This document shows, piece after piece, positions 44,274-52,792 of a DNA stretch of 64,000 nucleotides. This DNA comes from Amycolatopsis taiwanensis DSM 45107 (lineage in GTDB: Bacteria; Actinomycetota; Actinomycetes; Mycobacteriales; Pseudonocardiaceae). The translations under genes and the position numbers were made by a program. Each line of letters begins with the position of its first letter. Positions within the stretch are counted from its first letter, which is position 1. A model generated the notes under the pieces. It was not told the DNA's origin. It saw only the letters and a program-made list of their open reading frames with translations, and made no database searches. Location: NCBI RefSeq assembly GCF_000519205.1, contig NZ_JAFB01000008.1, forward strand, positions 124,001 to 188,000. Direction: 5' to 3'.

Positions 44274-45274
44274 TGCCGTTGCGGCACCACGGTGTACTTC
44301 GGGTCTTTGGCCGACTGCTTGCCGGCGTGGAACACGCCCCAGCGCGTGCACGCGGAAGCGGCGATCAGCGCCGCGCCGGCCAGCCGCCGCAGGATCCCGC
44401 TCCGGCGCCCCAGCACGGCACCCGCCAGCCCGGCCAGCGACAGGATCTCGGTCGCCCGCATGTACTTTCCGCCCCGGCCCGCCCGATAGGGCTCGGCGAC
44501 CATGCCCAGGCGTTTGTGCATCCGCCCGAACGCGGCCAGTTCCAGCGCCGTGCCGAACAGCGCGAGGTTGCGTGACGGCGCGCTCTCGTCGTCCGGCGCG
44601 GTGAGCAGTCCCAGGCCGCCGGCCGCGGTGGCACCGGAACCGACGAACACGAACGGCATCTCCCGGTAGCCGTCGTGCCACGCCGGCACCGCCGTGTCGC
44701 TGACGAGCGCCCCCGTGTACGCGGCCACGGCCGGGCCGAGCAGGGCCGCGCCACCGGTCGCGACGGCGCCGATCTTCGGCAGTTTTCCGGTGATGGCCGA
44801 GAACGCGGACGCCCCGGCGAGCGGCCCGTACCCGGCGAGCACCCAGGAACCGATGTTCATCGGGGACGAGGGCTTGAAGACGCGAAGCATGTTGACGAAG
44901 CGCATAGGGCGGCCGAGGTCGGCGACGAGCGCCACCACGGACAGCGTGATCGCGCCCAGCGCCCCGGTCTTGGCCGCGGTCGCGACCGTGCGGTCACCGG
45001 TGAAGTGAGCACCGGCACCCAGCAGCGACGAGGCCCCGGCCAGTCCGCCGAGGAACAGGTAGCCCGGGATCTCGGGTGACCGCCAGACCGGCGGGTTGAG
45101 GACCGGTTTGTCGTAGTAGGAACTGAACTCCGCCTCGGGTACGACGGCCCGCTCGCCCCGGCGGCGCTTGCGGCCGGTCACGAAATCGGTGAGCGTCGCA
45201 CGACCGGACCGAATCGTGGGAACTTGTTCCTCGGCCTGCTCCAGCGTCTCTTTCCGGGTTTCTTTCCGGCTCAT
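44255..45274 (-). CDS. nrfD: NrfD-like membrane subunit of formate dehydrogenase
   Basis: 339 residues with eight or nine hydrophobic segments. Family motif 'WRSPEIPGYLFLGGLAGASSLLGAGAHFTG' near residue 65-95 and 'SSPMNIGSWVLAGYGPLAGASAF' are characteristic of NrfD/PsrC quinone-interacting membrane anchors. The N-terminal 55 residues are charged and cytosolic. It should carry electrons from the Fe-S subunit to menaquinone. Its ATG overlaps the fdhB stop (ATGA), so fdhA-fdhB-nrfD form one operon on the minus strand. Confidence 0.88.
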   Translation of the reverse strand: MSRKETRKETLEQAEEQVPTIRSGRATLTDFVTGRKRRRGERAVVPEAEFSSYYDKPVLNPPVWRSPEIPGYLFLGGLAGASSLLGAGAHFTGDRTVATAAKTGALGAITLSVVALVADLGRPMRFVNMLRVFKPSSPMNIGSWVLAGYGPLAGASAFSAITGKLPKIGAVATGGAALLGPAVAAYTGALVSDTAVPAWHDGYREMPFVFVGSGATAAGGLGLLTAPDDESAPSRNLALFGTALELAAFGRMHKRLGMVAEPYRAGRGGKYMRATEILSLAGLAGAVLGRRSGILRRLAGAALIAASACTRWGVFHAGKQSAKDPKYTVVPQRQRLRDR

Positions 45275-46164
45275 TTCCGCCTTCCGATCATCGCTCCGGC
45301 GAACGCGGCGACGGCCCCGCCGAGCAGCGTCACCGCGGCCTTGGTCACACACCGCCACATGTCGGGCAGGTCATGGGTGGTCACCACCGGATCCGGTGGC
45401 AGGCCGTAGACCTCCGGTTCGTCGAGGAGCAGGAAGAACGCACCGTCGCCGCCGACCCCGTCATCCGGGCTCTCGCCGTAAAGCCGCGCGTCGGTCACGC
45501 CCGCGTCGTGCAGTTGCCCGACCCGTTGCCGAGCCCGGTCGCGCAGCTCCTCGAGCGGTCCGAACTGGATGGAGTCGGTGGGGCAGGCCTTGGCGCAGGC
45601 GGGCTCGAGGCCGTCGCCGATACGGTCGTAGCACATGGTGCACTTCCACACCCGCCCGTCGCCCTTGCGCTGGTCGATCACTCCGTACGGGCAGGCCGGA
45701 ACGCAGTAGCCGCAACCGTTGCAGACGTCCTCCTGCACCACCACGGTGCCGAATTCGGTGCGGAACAGGGCTCCGGTGGGGCAGACGTCCAAGCAGGCCG
45801 CGTGCGTGCAGTGCTTGCACACGTCCGAGGCCATCAGCCAGCGGAACTCGCCGTCTCCCGCCGCGGGGGCCGTGCCGTTCGAGGCCATTTCCAGCACGTC
45901 GAGGTCCTGGTGCATCGCGGCGTCCTGGCGCACCATCGGCTTTCGCTGCTCGATGAAGGCCACATGCCGCCAGGCGTTGGCGCCCAGCCCCACGGTGTTG
46001 TCGTAGGACATCCCGGTCAGCTCGAAACCGGTGTCGGGTATGGCGTTCCACTCCTTGCAGGCGACCTCGCACGCCTTGCAGCCGATGCACACCGTGGTGT
46101 CGGTGAAGAACCCCACCCGGGGCGGATGGTCGCGATAGCCGCTCAGCGTCGCGGGATCGGTCAT
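45271..46164 (-). CDS. fdhB: Formate dehydrogenase iron-sulfur subunit
   Basis: 297 residues with four 4Fe-4S cysteine groups: CIGCKACEVACKEWN, CKHCTHAACLDVCPTG, CNGCGYCVPACPYG and CTMCYDRIGDGLEPACAKACP. This is the FdnH/HybA-type electron-transfer chain that takes electrons from the molybdenum or tungsten site. The C-terminus has a single hydrophobic helix (AAVTLLGGAVAAFAGAMIGRRK) that would anchor it with the NrfD-like protein. ATG at 46164, 2 bp after fdhA. Confidence 0.93.
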   Translation of the reverse strand: MTDPATLSGYRDHPPRVGFFTDTTVCIGCKACEVACKEWNAIPDTGFELTGMSYDNTVGLGANAWRHVAFIEQRKPMVRQDAAMHQDLDVLEMASNGTAPAAGDGEFRWLMASDVCKHCTHAACLDVCPTGALFRTEFGTVVVQEDVCNGCGYCVPACPYGVIDQRKGDGRVWKCTMCYDRIGDGLEPACAKACPTDSIQFGPLEELRDRARQRVGQLHDAGVTDARLYGESPDDGVGGDGAFFLLLDEPEVYGLPPDPVVTTHDLPDMWRCVTKAAVTLLGGAVAAFAGAMIGRRK

Positions 46165-46166
46165 CT

Positions 46167-49100
46167 TCAGATCTCCAGCCCTGTCTCGTCGGTGATGCCC
46201 GCGCGGCGCTGGTAGGCCAGCACCAGCTCGACCCGCGCCGGGCCGCGCGGCCGCCGGCCGGGCCGGATGTCGCAGGTAAACGCCTTGACCTCCTGGATGT
46301 GCACGTTCGGGTCCAGCGACAGCCCGACCAGTTCGTTGGCCGCGTCTCCGGTGATGAGCCCGTTGGGGCCCCAGTGGTAGGGGAGGCCGACCTGGTGGAT
46401 CGTGCGGCCCTGCACGACCAGCGGCGGAATCCGGTCGGTCACCAGCACCCTGGCCTCGATCGCGGTGCGGGCGGTGACGATGGTGGCCCAGCCGAGATGC
46501 TCGAGGCCGCGTTCGGCCGCCAGCTCCGGCGAGACCTCGCAGAACATTTCCGGCTGCAGTTCGGACAGGTAGGACTGCCAGCGCGACATCCCGCCCGCGG
46601 TGTGGTGTTCGGTGAGCCGGTAGGTGGTCACCGGGTACGGGAACACCCGGGCGCCCGGATCGTCGCCGCTGGGTTGCAGCCGGTTGTGCGGGTTCTGCAG
46701 GATCTGGCGGACGGGGTTGTGCTGCTGCCGGTAGAGCAGGTTGGGCACCGGCGATTCCTGGGGCTCGTAGTGCGTGGGCAACGGCCCGTCCACCAGGCCG
46801 GTGGGCACGAACAGCCAGGCCTTGCCGTCGGACTGCATGATGAACGCGTCGGTGCCGCTGAGCGCGTCGGGGCCGGTCGCGCCGGGCTCGGGCACGAAGT
46901 CCGGCGGCTTGGTCGGTTTGAAGTCGGGCACGTCGTACCCGGTCCACTTCTTCTGCCCGGCGTCCCACCACACCAGCGCCTTTCGCGCACTCCACGGCTT
47001 GCCGTCCGGGTCGGCCGAGGCGCGGTTGTAGAGGATGCGCCGGTTGGCCGGCCAGGCCCACGCCCATTCGCTCGCGACCCAGTCCTGCTCCTCGCCGGGC
47101 TTACGGCGGTCGGCCTGGTTGACGCCGTCCTGGTAGACCCCGCAATAGATCCAGCAGCCGCAGCTGGTGGACCCGTCCGGCTTCAGCTGCTCGTAACTGC
47201 TCAGCGGGAGGCCTTCGGCGTCCCAGCCGTTGATCTCGGCCAGCACGGCCTCCGCGTCGGGCTCGGCGAGCTCACCCTTGGTCGGGTAGTCCCAGGCCAG
47301 CTCGACAACCGGCCGGTCCCGCTCCCGCTGTTCGTCCGAAGTGGACTCTGCCATGGCCGCGGCGATCAGCTTCTCCCGGATCTTGCGGCCCAGATGGTAG
47401 GTGAACCACAGATCGCTGCGGGCGTCTCCGGCGGGCTCGACGGCCTGCCGGTGCCACTGCAGCATGCGCTGCGTGTTGGTGAAGCTGCCGTCCTTCTCGG
47501 TGTGGGTGGCGGCGGGCAGGAAGAACACCTCGGTGCGGATGTCCTCGGTGCGCAGCTCACCGGTTTCGATCTCCGGCCCGTCCTTCCACCACGTCGCGCT
47601 TTCGATCAGGGAGAAGTCCCGCACCACCAGCCAGTCCAGGTTGGCCATGCCGAGCCGCTGCATCTTCGCGTTCGCCGAACCGACCGCCGGGTTCTCGCCG
47701 AACAGGAAGTAGCCCGAGCACTCGCCCTCCATCTGTGCCTGAACGGTTTCGTAGGTGCTGTGGCTGCCGGTGAGGCGGGGCAGGTAGTCGAAGCAGAAGT
47801 CGTTGTCGGGCCGGGCCGCCACGCCCCAGTAGGCCTTGAGCAGGCTCACCAGGTAGGAGCGCATGTTGCCCCAGAAGCCCTTGTACGTCGACTCCGCCTG
47901 GATGAAGGTTTCCAGGTTCTCGTTGGTGTGCGCGTGCGGCATCGGGATGTAGCCGGGCAGCAGGTTGAACAGCGTCGGGATGTCCGTCGACCCCTGGATG
48001 GAGGCGTGCCCGCGCAACGCCATGATGCCGCCGCCGGGACGGCCGATGTTGCCGAGCAGGGTCTGCAGGATCGCGGCCGTCCGGATGTACTGGACGCCGA
48101 CGGTGTGCTGGGTCCAGCCGACCGCGTAGGCGATCGAGCTTGTGCGGTCGCGGCCGGAGTTCTCCGCCAGCAGTTCGCACACCTGCCGGAAGGTGTCCTG
48201 GCCAACGCCGCAGACCTGCTCGACGACTTCCGGCGTGTACCGGGCGTAGTGGCGTTTGAGCACTTGGAACACGCACCGCGGGTGTTGCAGCGTCTCGTCC
48301 CGATGCGGTTCGGCACCGGCCTCCGCGCCGCCCGAACCGTGTGCCTCGCCGCGGGCGGCTTCCTTTATCGCGCCCTTGCGGGTCCGCTCGTCCCACTCCT
48401 GCTCACGGTGGCCCGAGGCGGCCTGCACCTCGGCGCCCTCGTACTGCCAGGTCCGGTGGTCGTAGGTGCGGTTTTCCCGATCCAGCCCGGAAAAGACGCC
48501 ATCGAGGTCCTCCGGATCGCGGTATTCCTCGGTGAGGATGGCGGCCGCGTTCGTGAAGGCGAGCAGGTAGTCCCGGAAGTACTTTTCGTTCTCCAGGACG
48601 TAGCGGATGATGCCGCCGAGGAAAACGATGTCCGAGCCGGCCCGCAGCGGGACGTGGAGGTCGGCCATCGCGCTGGTCCGGGTGAACCGCGGGTCGACGT
48701 GAATCACCTTCGCGCCCCGCGCCTTGGCCTCCATCACCCACTGGAACCCGACCGGATGGCACTCGGCCATGTTCGAGCCCTGGATCACGATGCAGTCCGA
48801 GTTGGCCAGATCCTGCTGGAACGTCGTGGCGCCGCCACGGCCGAAGGAGGTCCCCAAACTGGGAACCGTGGAGGAGTGTCAAATACGGGCCTGGTTCTCG
48901 ATCTGGATCGCGCCGAGCGCCGTGAAGAGCTTCTTGATCAGATAGTTCTCTTCGTTGTCCAAAGTGGCGCCGCCCAGGCTCGCGATGCCCATGGTGCGCC
49001 GGGTGCGCACGCCGCCGTGCTCCCACTCCCAGCTCTTCGCGCGGCTGGCGATGGTCCGCTCGGCGATCATGTCCATCGCGGTATCGAGGTCGAGGCTCTC

Positions 49101-49454
49101 CCACTCCGTCCCATATGGACGCCGGTAGTAAACCCGGTACTCGCGCCCCGGGCCGGTGGTCAGCTGCAGGCTCGCCGAGCCCTTCGGGCACAGGCGGCCA
49201 CGGCTGACCGGGGAGTCCGGGTCGCCTTCGATCTGGGTGACCTTCCCACGCTCGACGTAGACGTTCTGACCGCAACCGACGGCACAGTACGGGCAGACCG
49301 ACTTGACCACCTTGTCCGCCGTCGCCGTGCGCGGGGTCAGCCGGTCGCTGACCGCACTTTTGGCGGCGGCGCCGCGGCCACTCGCGTCACCGTCGGTGAA
49401 CTGCCGGTACACCGGCCACTGCTGGATCTGCTGTATCCACCGTGGCGTGACCAT
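46167..49454 (-). CDS. fdhA: Formate dehydrogenase catalytic subunit, selenoprotein with in-frame UGA
   Basis: Oxidises formate to CO2 at a bis-molybdopterin Mo/W site. 1095 residues if the UGA at 48881-48879 is read as selenocysteine (residue 192); the frame is open on both sides of it. The context ENQARI-U-HSSTVPSL is that of the active-site Sec of FdhA/FdnG. A 4Fe-4S motif CPYCAVGCGQ...LCPKG lies near the N-terminus; 'GSNMAECHPVGFQWVMEAKARGAKVIHVDPRFTRTSAMADLHVPLRAGSD' and the C-terminal molydopterin-binding domain follow. ATG 49454 has GGGAGG 6 nt upstream. There is no twin-arginine signal, so the enzyme is probably cytosolic. A charged insertion around residues 320-350 is typical of the actinobacterial form. 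Confidence 0.92.
48849..48867 (-). promoter_or_regulatory. SECIS-like hairpin for selenocysteine insertion
   Basis: In the fdhA mRNA, exactly 11 nt after the UGA, GGUUCCC pairs with GGGGACC (7 bp with one G-U) around a five-base loop AGUUU. The E. coli fdnG/fdhF elements have the same stem length, the same GGU...ACC base and a GU in the loop, and also start 11 nt from the UGA; SelB binds this hairpin there. Confidence 0.8.
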
Positions 49455-49573
49455 CCTTGACCTCCCGCGTAGTCGGTCCCGGTCTACCCCGATTTCGCCG
49501 AATCCAATCGTCACGGGCCAGATCCTTGCCGATGTGCGTGCCTTGTGGACGTTCAGGTCTTTGTCTGTCCCCC

Positions 49574-50032
49574 TTACTCAGTCGCCCGGTAGGTGGCTAC
49601 GGTAACCACGCCATAGGCCAGGTGCGGCACCACATCGGCGACCCAGTCGGCCAGACGCCAGGTGCGTGGGTCGGTCACACCGAGCACCGTCATGGGCGCG
49701 CTGGCACCGACCATCGCCGCCAGGCCGGCACTGGCCGCCCCCAACGCGAGCGGCGGGCGCCAGCCGAGTTGGCGCGCGAGGCCGTAGCCGGCGCCTACGG
49801 CGATGCCGATGAAGATGGCCAGCAGTGCGCCGAGGCCGGACAGGCGGTTCGGCCGGTGCCCCTCGTCGCCGGGTATCGGGACGCCGACCGCCGCGGACAA
49901 CCGGTCGATGGAGGTTTCCGGCGTACTGCTGGCCGGACGCCCGCGCAGCACCATGTCCAGGTAGGTGACCGCGTTCAGGGCCGTGGTGCCGGCCGCGCCG
50001 GCAAGTGCGCCTCGCACCAGCGGACTCCACAT
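49574..50032 (-). CDS. Small membrane protein of unknown function
   Basis: 152 residues with four hydrophobic segments: an N-terminal 'RGALAGAAGTTALNAVTYLDMVLRGR' (glycine/alanine-rich, common in YagU/DUF1440-like proteins), two central helices 'LSGLGALLAIFIGIAVGAGYGLAR' and 'PPLALGAASAGLAAMVGASAPMTVLG', and a C-terminal helix 'VVPHLAYGVVTVATYRATE'. No function known. It lies downstream of nothing obvious and 120 bp from fdhA. Confidence 0.7.
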   Translation of the reverse strand: MWSPLVRGALAGAAGTTALNAVTYLDMVLRGRPASSTPETSIDRLSAAVGVPIPGDEGHRPNRLSGLGALLAIFIGIAVGAGYGLARQLGWRPPLALGAASAGLAAMVGASAPMTVLGVTDPRTWRLADWVADVVPHLAYGVVTVATYRATE

Positions 50033-50132
50033 GCCGAGCGGGTACCCGCTGGTTCACAGGTAAACGCGGTACCCGGCCGGTGGCGGTGGAGGGTTCCGGC
50101 GGCGACGATGGAATCGTGGAGGTCAGGAAGCG

Positions 50133-50513
50133 GTGGGCTCGAGCGAAGATGCCACGGTGACGGACGGGCCGGCAGTGACGACCGAGGCGATGAGCGCTGT
50201 GCCGGTGCCGTCCGAGGCCGAAGAACCGGCCGAACATGCCGTTCCGGCGCCGGATCCAGTGCTACACCCCGGCGCCGCGGCGCGTGCCCTGCCCGCGACC
50301 AGTGGCGGGGAGGTGACCGAACCCGATCTGGCCGAGATCCCGGCGCAGGCCGCGGCAAGCTTGCGAGCGGCCCGGTTCGACATCGATCTGCCCGCGGAAG
50401 AAGAAACCGAGCGCCGAACCGCACCTGAACCGGGAACTCGCAGGCCTGGGCCGGGAACTCGCGGGCCTGAGCCGGGAACTCGCGGGCCTGGGCCGGGGAC
50501 ACGCGGGGGTTGA
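50133..50513 (+). CDS. Hypothetical acidic protein ending in a 21-bp repeat array
   Basis: 126 residues from GTG 50133, acidic and probably disordered (VTDGPAVTTEAMSAVPVPSEAEEPAEHAVPAPD, then GGEVTEPDLAEIPAQAAASLRAARFDIDLPAEEETERRTA). The last ~28 residues are heptad repeats (EPGTRRPGPGTRGPEPGTRG) made wholly by the intergenic repeat. The true gene probably ended near residue 98 and ran into the repeat after losing its stop, or the ORF is not translated. The start is uncertain. Confidence 0.4.
   Translation: MGSSEDATVTDGPAVTTEAMSAVPVPSEAEEPAEHAVPAPDPVLHPGAAARALPATSGGEVTEPDLAEIPAQAAASLRAARFDIDLPAEEETERRTAPEPGTRRPGPGTRGPEPGTRGPGPGTRGG
50429..50512. repeat. 21-bp tandem repeat array 1 (four units)
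   Basis: Units start CGGGAACTCGC at 50429, 50450 and 50471 and CGGGGACACGC at 50492; each is completed by a variable GGGCCTGAGC-type half. The period of 21 bp is a multiple of three and keeps the overlapping frame open. Confidence 0.8.
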
Positions 50514-50602
50514 GTGGTGGGGGACAGCACCATGTGGGGGCGCGCAGGTGTGGTGCTGATCCACATGGCACCGGCGTCCCCCTGGGCTTACGGTCAGGCG
50601 CT

Positions 50603-51361
50603 ATGAGCTCTTCTTCCGACCGGTTGGACGGGCGGATCGCCCTGGTCACCGGTGGCGGCAGCGGGATCGGCCGGGCCTGCGCCCGCACGCTGGCCGGCGC
50701 CGGTGCCACGGTCCACGTGGTGGACCTCGACGGCACGGCGGCCAAGGAGGTCGCGGCCGAAACCGGCGGCCGGGCGCATGCCGCCGACCTCGCCGACCCG
50801 GCCGCCGTCGACGCGTTGCCCGCCGAGGTCGACATTCTCGTCAACAACGCCGGATTCCAGCACGTCGCCCCGCTGCCGGAGTTCCCGCCCGAGATCTTCA
50901 CGCGCATGCAGCAGGTCATGGTCACCGCGCCGTTCCTGCTCATCCGCAAGGTGCTGCCGCACATGTACGCGCGACGCTTCGGCCGCATCGTCAACATTTC
51001 CAGCGTGCACGGGTTGCGGGCCAGCGAGTTCAAGGCGGCCTACGTGACCGCCAAGCATGCGCTCGAAGGACTGTCCAAAGTGGCCGCGCTGGAGGGCGCC
51101 CCGCACGGGGTCACCAGCAACTGCGTCAACCCCGGCTACGTGGACACCCCGCTGGTACGCGACCAGATCAGCGCACAGGCCGAGGCCCACGGCATGCCCG
51201 AGGCGGAGGTGGTGGACCAGGTGCTGCTGCGCCGCGCCGCGATCAAACAGCTGGTCGACCCGGCGGAGGTCGCCGAACTCGTCCGGTGGCTGTGCGGCCC
51301 GCACGCCGCGCGGCTGACCGGCGTCTCGCTGCCGCTCGACGGCGGCTGGACCGCTTCCTGA
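50603..51361 (+). CDS. bdhA: 3-hydroxybutyrate dehydrogenase (SDR family)
   Basis: 252-residue short-chain dehydrogenase. NAD-binding 'VTGGGSGIGRACARTLAGAGA' at residues 14-34 and catalytic Ser-Tyr-Lys as 'NISSVHGLRASEFKAAYVTAKHALEGL' (Y-x-x-x-K). The substrate loop 'NNAGFQHVAPLPEFPPEIF' with Gln-His and 'CVNPGYVDTPLV' are hallmarks of D-3-hydroxybutyrate dehydrogenases, and the C-terminus 'TGVSLPLDGGWTAS' fits. It converts 3-hydroxybutyrate to acetoacetate. It leads a group with a symporter and a regulator. Confidence 0.88.
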   Translation: MSSSSDRLDGRIALVTGGGSGIGRACARTLAGAGATVHVVDLDGTAAKEVAAETGGRAHAADLADPAAVDALPAEVDILVNNAGFQHVAPLPEFPPEIFTRMQQVMVTAPFLLIRKVLPHMYARRFGRIVNISSVHGLRASEFKAAYVTAKHALEGLSKVAALEGAPHGVTSNCVNPGYVDTPLVRDQISAQAEAHGMPEAEVVDQVLLRRAAIKQLVDPAEVAELVRWLCGPHAARLTGVSLPLDGGWTAS

Positions 51362-51409
51362 AATTTCCCTTCACCCACCGAGACATCGCGACACAAAGGA
51401 GTGTTGACC

Positions 51410-52780
51410 GTGCCGAGCGCGTCTGGATCCGGCTCGACCCGCCGTCCCCCCGAACCGGGTTCCAAGTCCATTGCCAAGGTCGTCGCCGCCAGCCTCATCG
51501 GCACCACCATCGAGTGGTACGACTTCTTCCTCTACGGCTCCGCGGCGGCGCTGGTGTTCAACAAGCTGTTCTTCCCGTCCGCTTCACCGCTCACCGGCAC
51601 GTTGTTGTCGTTCGCGACCTACGCCATCGGGTTCCTCGCCCGGCCGCTGGGCGGCGTGGTGTTCGGACACTTCGGTGACAAGGTGGGCCGGAAGCGGTTG
51701 CTGGTGTTCAGCCTGCTGCTGATGGGTGGCTCGACCTGCGCGATGGGCCTGCTGCCCACCTATGCCGCCGTCGGCGCGGCGGCGCCGCTGCTGCTCACGG
51801 CGCTGCGGCTGGTCCAGGGCTTCGCGCTGGGCGGCGAGTGGGGCGGCGCGGTGCTCATCGTGTCCGAGCACGGGGACGACAAGCGCCGTGGGTTCTGGGC
51901 ATCGTGGCCGCAGTGCGGCGCGCCCGGCGGGAACCTGCTGGCGACCGCCGTCCTCGCGATTCTGGCCGCGGTCCAGTCCGACGCCGCGTTCTCCTCGTGG
52001 GGCTGGCGGATCCCGTTCCTGCTCTCCGGGGTGCTCGTGATGATCGGGCTGTGGATCCGGCTCACGGTGACCGAGTCGCCGGTCTTCCTCGACGCCCAGC
52101 GGCGGGCACAGCAGCGCGCGGAGCGCCACGTCCCGGTGCTGGAGGTGTTCCGGCACGGTTGGCGACAGGTGCTGGTCACGATCGGTGCCCGGATGGCCGA
52201 GAACGTCTCCTACTACGTGCTCACCGCGTTCATCCTCGTCTACGTCACCAACGGGCTGGGCCTGAGCAAGTCCGTCGGCCTCAACGCCGTGCTCATCGCC
52301 TCGGCGGTGCACTTCGTGACGATTCCGCTGTGGGGCGCGCTGTCCGACCGGGTCGGGCGCAAGCCGGTCTACCTGTTCGGTGCGGTCGGCATGGTGGGCT
52401 GGGCCTTCGGGTTCTTCGCGGTGATGGACACCCGCTCGCCCGCGCTGATCACGGTTGCGGCCACCATCGGCCTGCTGCTGCATGGCGCGATGTACGGGCC
52501 GCAGGCCGCGTTCTTCGCCGAGCAGTTCCCGACCCGCTTCCGGTACACGGGCCTGTCGGTGGGTGGACAGCTGTCGTCCATCGCGGCCGGTGCGCTGGCG
52601 CCGATCGTGGCGGTCGCGCTGTTCGACGCCTTCCACGGCACCATGGCGGTCTCCCTGTACGTGGTCGCCATGTGCGTGATCACGATCATCGCGTTGGTCA
52701 GCGCGCGGGAGACCGCGCGGACCTCGCTGCGCGACGACGCGACCGCGGAGGAGTCCGCCGCCGCGCCGGCCGCGCAGTGA
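51410..52780 (+). CDS. MFS metabolite:H+ symporter (MHS family)
   Basis: 456 residues from GTG 51410 (AAAGGAG, 8 nt upstream). Twelve hydrophobic helices. 'GTTIEWYDFFLYGSAAALVFNKLFFP' is the MHS-family opening, 'GHFGDKVGRKRLLVFSLLLMGGSTCAMGLLP' the motif A region, and 'GFALGGEWGGAVLIVSEHG' the helix 4-5 signature shared with shikimate, proline/betaine and dicarboxylate symporters. Between bdhA (48 bp) and the PucR regulator (12 bp), so probable uptake of 3-hydroxybutyrate or a similar hydroxy acid; inferred from context. Confidence 0.88.
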   Translation: MPSASGSGSTRRPPEPGSKSIAKVVAASLIGTTIEWYDFFLYGSAAALVFNKLFFPSASPLTGTLLSFATYAIGFLARPLGGVVFGHFGDKVGRKRLLVFSLLLMGGSTCAMGLLPTYAAVGAAAPLLLTALRLVQGFALGGEWGGAVLIVSEHGDDKRRGFWASWPQCGAPGGNLLATAVLAILAAVQSDAAFSSWGWRIPFLLSGVLVMIGLWIRLTVTESPVFLDAQRRAQQRAERHVPVLEVFRHGWRQVLVTIGARMAENVSYYVLTAFILVYVTNGLGLSKSVGLNAVLIASAVHFVTIPLWGALSDRVGRKPVYLFGAVGMVGWAFGFFAVMDTRSPALITVAATIGLLLHGAMYGPQAAFFAEQFPTRFRYTGLSVGGQLSSIAAGALAPIVAVALFDAFHGTMAVSLYVVAMCVITIIALVSARETARTSLRDDATAEESAAAPAAQ

Positions 52781-52792
52781 GATCCTGAACCG

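Noticed and set aside
48879-48881. Premature stop making fdhA a split or dead gene
   Set aside because: The frame continues in register, the site is the known selenocysteine position of the family, and a SECIS-like hairpin lies 11 nt downstream.
46299-49460. Long plus-strand open frame (over 1000 codons) antisense to fdhA
   Set aside because: A high-GC codon-bias shadow: low-complexity composition with no domain pattern, opposite a clearly conserved gene.
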